Assembly: GCA_937951995.1 (NCBI GenBank)
Contig: CALGAG010000244.1
Span: 1-45,260, forward strand
Source: an uncultured Bacillota bacterium
Lineage (GTDB): Bacteria > Bacillota > Clostridia > Tissierellales > Tissierellaceae
Length of the DNA stretch: 45,260 nucleotides
Direction of reading: 5' to 3'
The stretch's first letter is position 1. The number at the start of each line of letters is the position of its first letter. Below, piece after piece: positions 41,805 through 45,260 of this stretch. Position numbers and translations under genes: made by a program. Under the pieces are notes generated by a model. The model made no database searches, was not told the origin of the DNA, and worked only from the letters and a program-made list of their open reading frames with translations.

Positions 41805-43634
41805 ATGAGTAAGATAAGAGTACTGGATAATTTAACCATACAGAAAATTGCTGCTGGTGAAGTCATTGAGAGACCTGCTTCCATAGTCAAGGAGCTTGTG
41901 GAAAACTCCATTGATGCAGGTGGAGATCAGATTATTGTGGAGATTTCAGATGCAGGCAGGGACTTTATCAGGGTTACCGACAACGGAGAGGGGATGGACG
42001 AGGACGACCTGAGGCTTGCCTTTGCAAGGCACACGACGTCAAAGCTGCACTCAGTGGAAGATCTTGGAAGGATACTTACCATGGGATTTAGGGGAGAGGC
42101 CCTTTCAAGCATATGTGCAGTATCAAAAATAGAGGTCCTAACCAGGCGCAATGACATGGATGCAGGCTTGATGGGCTATGTTGAGGATGGAGTGTTGAAA
42201 TCCATTTCTCCTACTGGGTCGCCCATGGGAACCACAATGATCATTCGAAAGCTATTCTACAATCTACCAGTAAGAAAACGATTTATGAAGAGCAAAACCT
42301 GGGAAGAAAATGCCATAACCGAAACCGTAACGAGGCTTGCTGTAGGAAATCCAGGGATTTCAATCAAGTATATCAAGGATAACAAGGTTGTTTTCAATAC
42401 TACCGGGACCGGGGATGTCAAGAACACGGTATTTCAGCTTTTAGGAAAAGATCTTGCATCTGGCCTAAAAAACCTATCCATAAATACAGAGGATTTCAGT
42501 ATCCAAGGCTACGTGTCGGACAATACCCTCTATAGAAGCAACAGACACCACCAGTACCTCTATGTAAACGGTAGGTATGTTGTTGATTACAGATTATCAA
42601 GGATCATAGAAAAGTCTTATCAGACACTTATACCATCAAATAGGTTTCCTGTATTTGTACTGTTTGTGAACATTGACCCATCGGATGTAGATGTGAATAT
42701 CCATCCGACAAAACAGGAAATCAAATTTACAAACGACAGTAACATATATCAGAAGCTTGAGGCAGCAATCAGGAACAACATTGATGTCATAATGCGTGTT
42801 CCAAAGGCTAACCTGGAGCCTAAGGTGAAAAACAACCTGGAGGAATACCCCTCCATATGGGATATTGAGAAGGATGGGACCTTGGATAAGCTTGAGAACA
42901 ATAGATACAATGATGATCCCGATGAGAAAAGTATTGTATTTGTTGATTATTCACAGGAAGAGGATTGGTCCCCAAATGATCTAACCAAAGAGAAAAAGGA
43001 ATCCTACTCATCACATGGGATTGAGGGTTCAATTGATAAGACCATGGTTAGCTTCAAATCTTTAAGGATACTGGGGACGGCATTCAGGACCTATGTATTT
43101 GCAGAAAATGTTGTGAACTCAACCCTCTATATAATTGACCAGCACGCCGCTCATGAAAGGATAATGTATGAAAAGCTCCTAAATGAATTCAAGAATGAGA
43201 CAGTACATGTTCAGCAGCTTCTTCAGCCACTTGTATTGGACCTTGGCCAAACGGAATACACCATTGCCATGGAGAATCTTGACCATTTTGAAAGCCTTGG
43301 ATTCCTGGTGGAACCCTTTGGGGACAGGAGCATGATACTTAGGGGTGTACCATTTGTTTTCGGAGCTCCAGACAGCAGGAGCCTGTTTCTTGATATATTG
43401 GACCAGCTTGAGGAAAGTAAACCCTCTAGCTATGAGACAAAACTGGAAAGAATCATGAAACTGGCATGTACCAGTGCAATAAAGGCAGGGGACAGTGTGG
43501 CGGAAATTGAGGCAAAGGCACTTCTAAACCAGCTTGAGGAATGTGAGAATCCATATACATGTCCCCACGGTAGACCGACAGTAATCGAAATGACCAGGAA
43601 GGAACTTGAAAAAATGTTCCTCAGGATAACATAG
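41805..43634 (+). CDS. mutL: DNA mismatch repair protein MutL with endonuclease motif
   Basis: The N-terminal GHKL ATPase has KIAAGEVIERPASIVKELVE, DNGEGMDEDDL and TMGFRGEALSS. The C-terminal dimerisation domain contains DQHAAHERIMYEKLL (about residue 445), matching the DQHA(X)2E(X)4E nicking site, and ends with CPHGRPTVIEMT. It therefore belongs to the endonuclease-type MutL used in bacteria without MutH. Length is 609. AAGGAG at 41792-41797 supports ATG 41805. Confidence 0.97.
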   Translation: MSKIRVLDNLTIQKIAAGEVIERPASIVKELVENSIDAGGDQIIVEISDAGRDFIRVTDNGEGMDEDDLRLAFARHTTSKLHSVEDLGRILTMGFRGEALSSICAVSKIEVLTRRNDMDAGLMGYVEDGVLKSISPTGSPMGTTMIIRKLFYNLPVRKRFMKSKTWEENAITETVTRLAVGNPGISIKYIKDNKVVFNTTGTGDVKNTVFQLLGKDLASGLKNLSINTEDFSIQGYVSDNTLYRSNRHHQYLYVNGRYVVDYRLSRIIEKSYQTLIPSNRFPVFVLFVNIDPSDVDVNIHPTKQEIKFTNDSNIYQKLEAAIRNNIDVIMRVPKANLEPKVKNNLEEYPSIWDIEKDGTLDKLENNRYNDDPDEKSIVFVDYSQEEDWSPNDLTKEKKESYSSHGIEGSIDKTMVSFKSLRILGTAFRTYVFAENVVNSTLYIIDQHAAHERIMYEKLLNEFKNETVHVQQLLQPLVLDLGQTEYTIAMENLDHFESLGFLVEPFGDRSMILRGVPFVFGAPDSRSLFLDILDQLEESKPSSYETKLERIMKLACTSAIKAGDSVAEIEAKALLNQLEECENPYTCPHGRPTVIEMTRKELEKMFLRIT

Positions 43635-43643
43635 GTGAGAATT

Positions 43644-44582
43644 ATGAAGGAAAAACTAATTGTAATTACAGGACCAACAGCAGTAGGAAAAACATCCATA
43701 TCAATATCACTGGCAAAGAGATTGAATGGTGAGATCATATCAGCTGATTCCATGCAGATATACAAGGGAATGGATATTGGTACTGCCAAGGTAACAGAAG
43801 CTGAGATGGATGGTGTCCCACACCATTTGATTGACTTTGTTTACCCGGATCAGCAGTTCACTGTAGCTGATTATAAAGAAAACGCAACAAAGATAATACA
43901 GTCTCTTAATAAAGAAGGTAAATTGCCTATCATAGCAGGCGGTACCGGCCTATATATAAACTCACTTGTATATGAACTGAACTTTGTTGATGTGCCACCA
44001 GACCAGGATTTAAGAGACAAATTGGAAAACTTGGCATATGAAGAAGGGAATAGGGCACTCCTTGAAAAACTGGAGAAGATTGATCCTCTTGCTGCAAGTA
44101 AATACACTGAAAACGACATCCAAAGGATTGTAAGGGCCATAGAGATAACCACACTTTCAGGTAAAACCTACCATGAGTATGGAAGTAATTTCAGGACACC
44201 AAACGACAGTTATGACCTGGTGATGTATTGCCTGAACTTGGATAGGCAAAAGCTATATGAACGGATAAACCAAAGGGTTGATATCATGCTCCAACTGGGT
44301 TTGGTCAATGAGGTTCGTGGCCTTATGGACAAGGGTTATGGCAAAGATTTGGTGTCCATGAAGGCAATTGGGTATAAAGAGATTATGGAGTACCTGGAAG
44401 GCAATGAAAGTTATGACGATGTTGTGGAAAAGATCAAAAAGCTTTCCAGGAATTACGCAAAAAGACAGCTGACATGGTTTAGGCGGGATAATAGAATAAA
44501 TTGGGTAGAAGTTGAAGAATACGGTAGCAAGGATGCTATTGTTGATTATTTGGTTAGTGATATCAGGAGTCGGATCTATTAA
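43644..44582 (+). CDS. miaA: tRNA dimethylallyltransferase MiaA
   Basis: MiaA adds dimethylallyl to A37 of tRNAs reading UNN codons. P-loop GPTAVGKTS, ISADSMQIYKGMDIGTAK, VPHHLIDFV and the C-terminal NYAKRQLTWFRRD are all present. Length is about 312. AGGTGAG at 43633-43639 leads to ATG 43644; GTG 43635 is less likely. It uses the prenyl diphosphate supplied by the MEP pathway that IspH completes. Confidence 0.97.
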   Translation: MKEKLIVITGPTAVGKTSISISLAKRLNGEIISADSMQIYKGMDIGTAKVTEAEMDGVPHHLIDFVYPDQQFTVADYKENATKIIQSLNKEGKLPIIAGGTGLYINSLVYELNFVDVPPDQDLRDKLENLAYEEGNRALLEKLEKIDPLAASKYTENDIQRIVRAIEITTLSGKTYHEYGSNFRTPNDSYDLVMYCLNLDRQKLYERINQRVDIMLQLGLVNEVRGLMDKGYGKDLVSMKAIGYKEIMEYLEGNESYDDVVEKIKKLSRNYAKRQLTWFRRDNRINWVEVEEYGSKDAIVDYLVSDIRSRIY

Positions 44583-44596
44583 AGGGGGATTTTCAA

Positions 44597-44818
44597 ATGA
44601 AGCAGGGAGTTAATTTACAGGACCAGTTCCTAAATACTGCCAGGAGAGAAGGGGTACTAATAACAGTTTTTCTTGTGAATGGATATCAAATCAAGGGCTA
44701 TGTCAAAGGTTTTGACAGCTATACCATAGTTCTTGATGCTGATGAAAAGCAACAGTTGGTTTATAAGCATGCTATTTCAACAATAATTCCAAACAGTGTA
44801 ATTAGCTTTGATTACTAG
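44597..44818 (+). CDS. hfq: RNA chaperone Hfq
   Basis: The 73-residue Sm-like protein has the Sm1 motif (TVFLVNGYQIKGYVKGFDSY) and Sm2 YKHAISTI with K57-H58 of the proximal RNA-binding pore. It lacks the long C-terminal tail of enterobacterial Hfq, as usual in Firmicutes. AAGGGGG precedes ATG 44597. It is the last gene before a terminator. Confidence 0.97.
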   Translation: MKQGVNLQDQFLNTARREGVLITVFLVNGYQIKGYVKGFDSYTIVLDADEKQQLVYKHAISTIIPNSVISFDY

Positions 44819-44852
44819 AATCACATACAATGTGTAGTAAAAGCTAGCAATC

Positions 44853-44882
44853 CAGTCTCTGGTGACAGAGACTGTTGTTTTG
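44853..44882 (+). terminator. Intrinsic terminator after hfq
   Basis: CAGTCTCTG (44853-44861) pairs perfectly with CAGAGACTG (44866-44874) around a GTGA (GNRA) loop and is followed by TTGTTTTGT. Confidence 0.87.
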
Positions 44883-44908
44883 TCAAATTTAAATTTTAAG
44901 GAGAAAAC

Positions 44909-45260
44909 ATGAACGAGTTAACAGTAAATTATTTATGTAAACAATATGACTTAAAAGAGGAAGTTGTAGAGTATGTAAACAGGATGGAGGACCTTGTTGA
45001 GTCAAGATTCAAGAATCTTGAAGAAATCAGGGAGTATAACCAATACAAGGTAATCGGTGCAATGCAGGACAACAGACTCTCATCAACTGACTTCCATTGG
45101 ACCACCGGCTATGGATATGGAGACATTGGCAGAGAGAAGGTAGAATCCATATTTGCTGATATCTTCAAAGCAGAGGCTGCCTTGGTAAGGCCTGCTATAG
45201 CTTCCGGGACCCACGCCCTTAATCTGGCACTTTCTGGGATACTCAGGCCTGGTGATCAGC
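44909..45260 (+). CDS. YnbB-like PLP-dependent enzyme (methionine gamma-lyase/aluminium-resistance family), 3'-truncated
   Basis: The frame stays open from ATG 44909 to the end of the window (117 residues). TTGYGYGDIGREKVESIF, EAALVRPAIASGTHAL and the LALSGILRPGD segment match the N-terminal part of the Cys/Met-metabolism PLP family often annotated as aluminium-resistance protein or methionine gamma-lyase. The PLP lysine lies beyond the window. TAAGGAG at 44897-44903 supports the start. In Firmicutes ynbB follows hfq, as here. No clear promoter is seen in the gap. Confidence 0.88.
   Translation, partial: MNELTVNYLCKQYDLKEEVVEYVNRMEDLVESRFKNLEEIREYNQYKVIGAMQDNRLSSTDFHWTTGYGYGDIGREKVESIFADIFKAEAALVRPAIASGTHALNLALSGILRPGDQ

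Noticed and set aside
1..45260. CRISPR arrays, tRNA or rRNA genes, prophage and plasmid functions
   Set aside because: I looked for regularly spaced repeats, tRNA-like arms, rRNA signatures, and phage or replication genes and saw none in this window.

Overview
This window comes from an anaerobic, low-to-moderate GC Gram-positive bacterium of the Bacillota, most likely a Clostridia/Tissierellia-type amino-acid fermenter. That assignment is inference. It rests on the gene order efp / asp23-nusB-xseA-xseB-ispA / tlyA-recN / nudF-xerD-pdp / scpA-scpB-rluB / cmk-plsC-ispH::rpsA / miaB-mutS-mutL-miaA-hfq, on the ispH-S1 fusion, on the ferredoxin-dependent 2-oxoacid oxidoreductase, and on three tandem M42 aminopeptidases. 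Every gene I accept lies on the + strand.

Layout. 1-591: 3' part of a Y1/REP-associated tyrosine transposase. 829-8859: a type IV pilus operon with its own promoter (prepilin peptidase, PilM, PilN, a multidomain PilO, an SLH-domain exoprotein, three prepilin-like proteins and a PilX-like protein). 8904-9970: efp plus a small acidic protein, closed by a terminator. 9988-14104: asp23, nusB, a TsaD/Kae1 paralogue, xseAB and ispA. 14145-14760: a ~615-nt structured RNA with its own promoter and terminator that I identify as OLE RNA (Ornate Large Extremophilic), followed by its membrane partner OapA. 15405-17896: tlyA and recN. 17957-20716: nudF, a divergent xerD-like gene and pdp. 20813-24442: M50 protease, scpAB, rluB, a GNAT and an MnmM-like methyltransferase. 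24430-25876: an oxaloacetate-decarboxylase-type carboxyltransferase and terminator. 25993-29715: the korDABC operon behind a promoter carrying two copies of a 23-bp dyad, plus an RpiR-family regulator. 29833-34651: a BaiN-like flavoprotein, a structured leader or ncRNA region, cmk, plsC and ispH::S1. 34677-37797: three M42 peptidases. 37810-45260: miaB, mutS, mutL, miaA, hfq and the start of a YnbB-like PLP enzyme.

How the genes fit together. Peptides are cut by the M42 enzymes, amino-acid carbon skeletons are oxidised by Kor to reduce ferredoxin, and the carboxyltransferase works at the oxaloacetate/pyruvate node. The pilus operon pairs an inner-membrane PilMNO platform with two potential wall-binding modules (LysM on PilO, SLH on the neighbouring protein). 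The most notable item is the OLE RNA/OapA pair, a rare large bacterial ribonucleoprotein at an envelope; the class is already described, so its interest here is this particular instance. Sporulation genes that usually sit at three of these syntenic loci (spoIIIA, spoIVB-spo0A, spmAB) are missing, which suggests a non-sporulating lineage. Two less explained items are the tandem 23-bp dyads at the kor promoter and the ~250-nt promoter-to-terminator segment before cmk.
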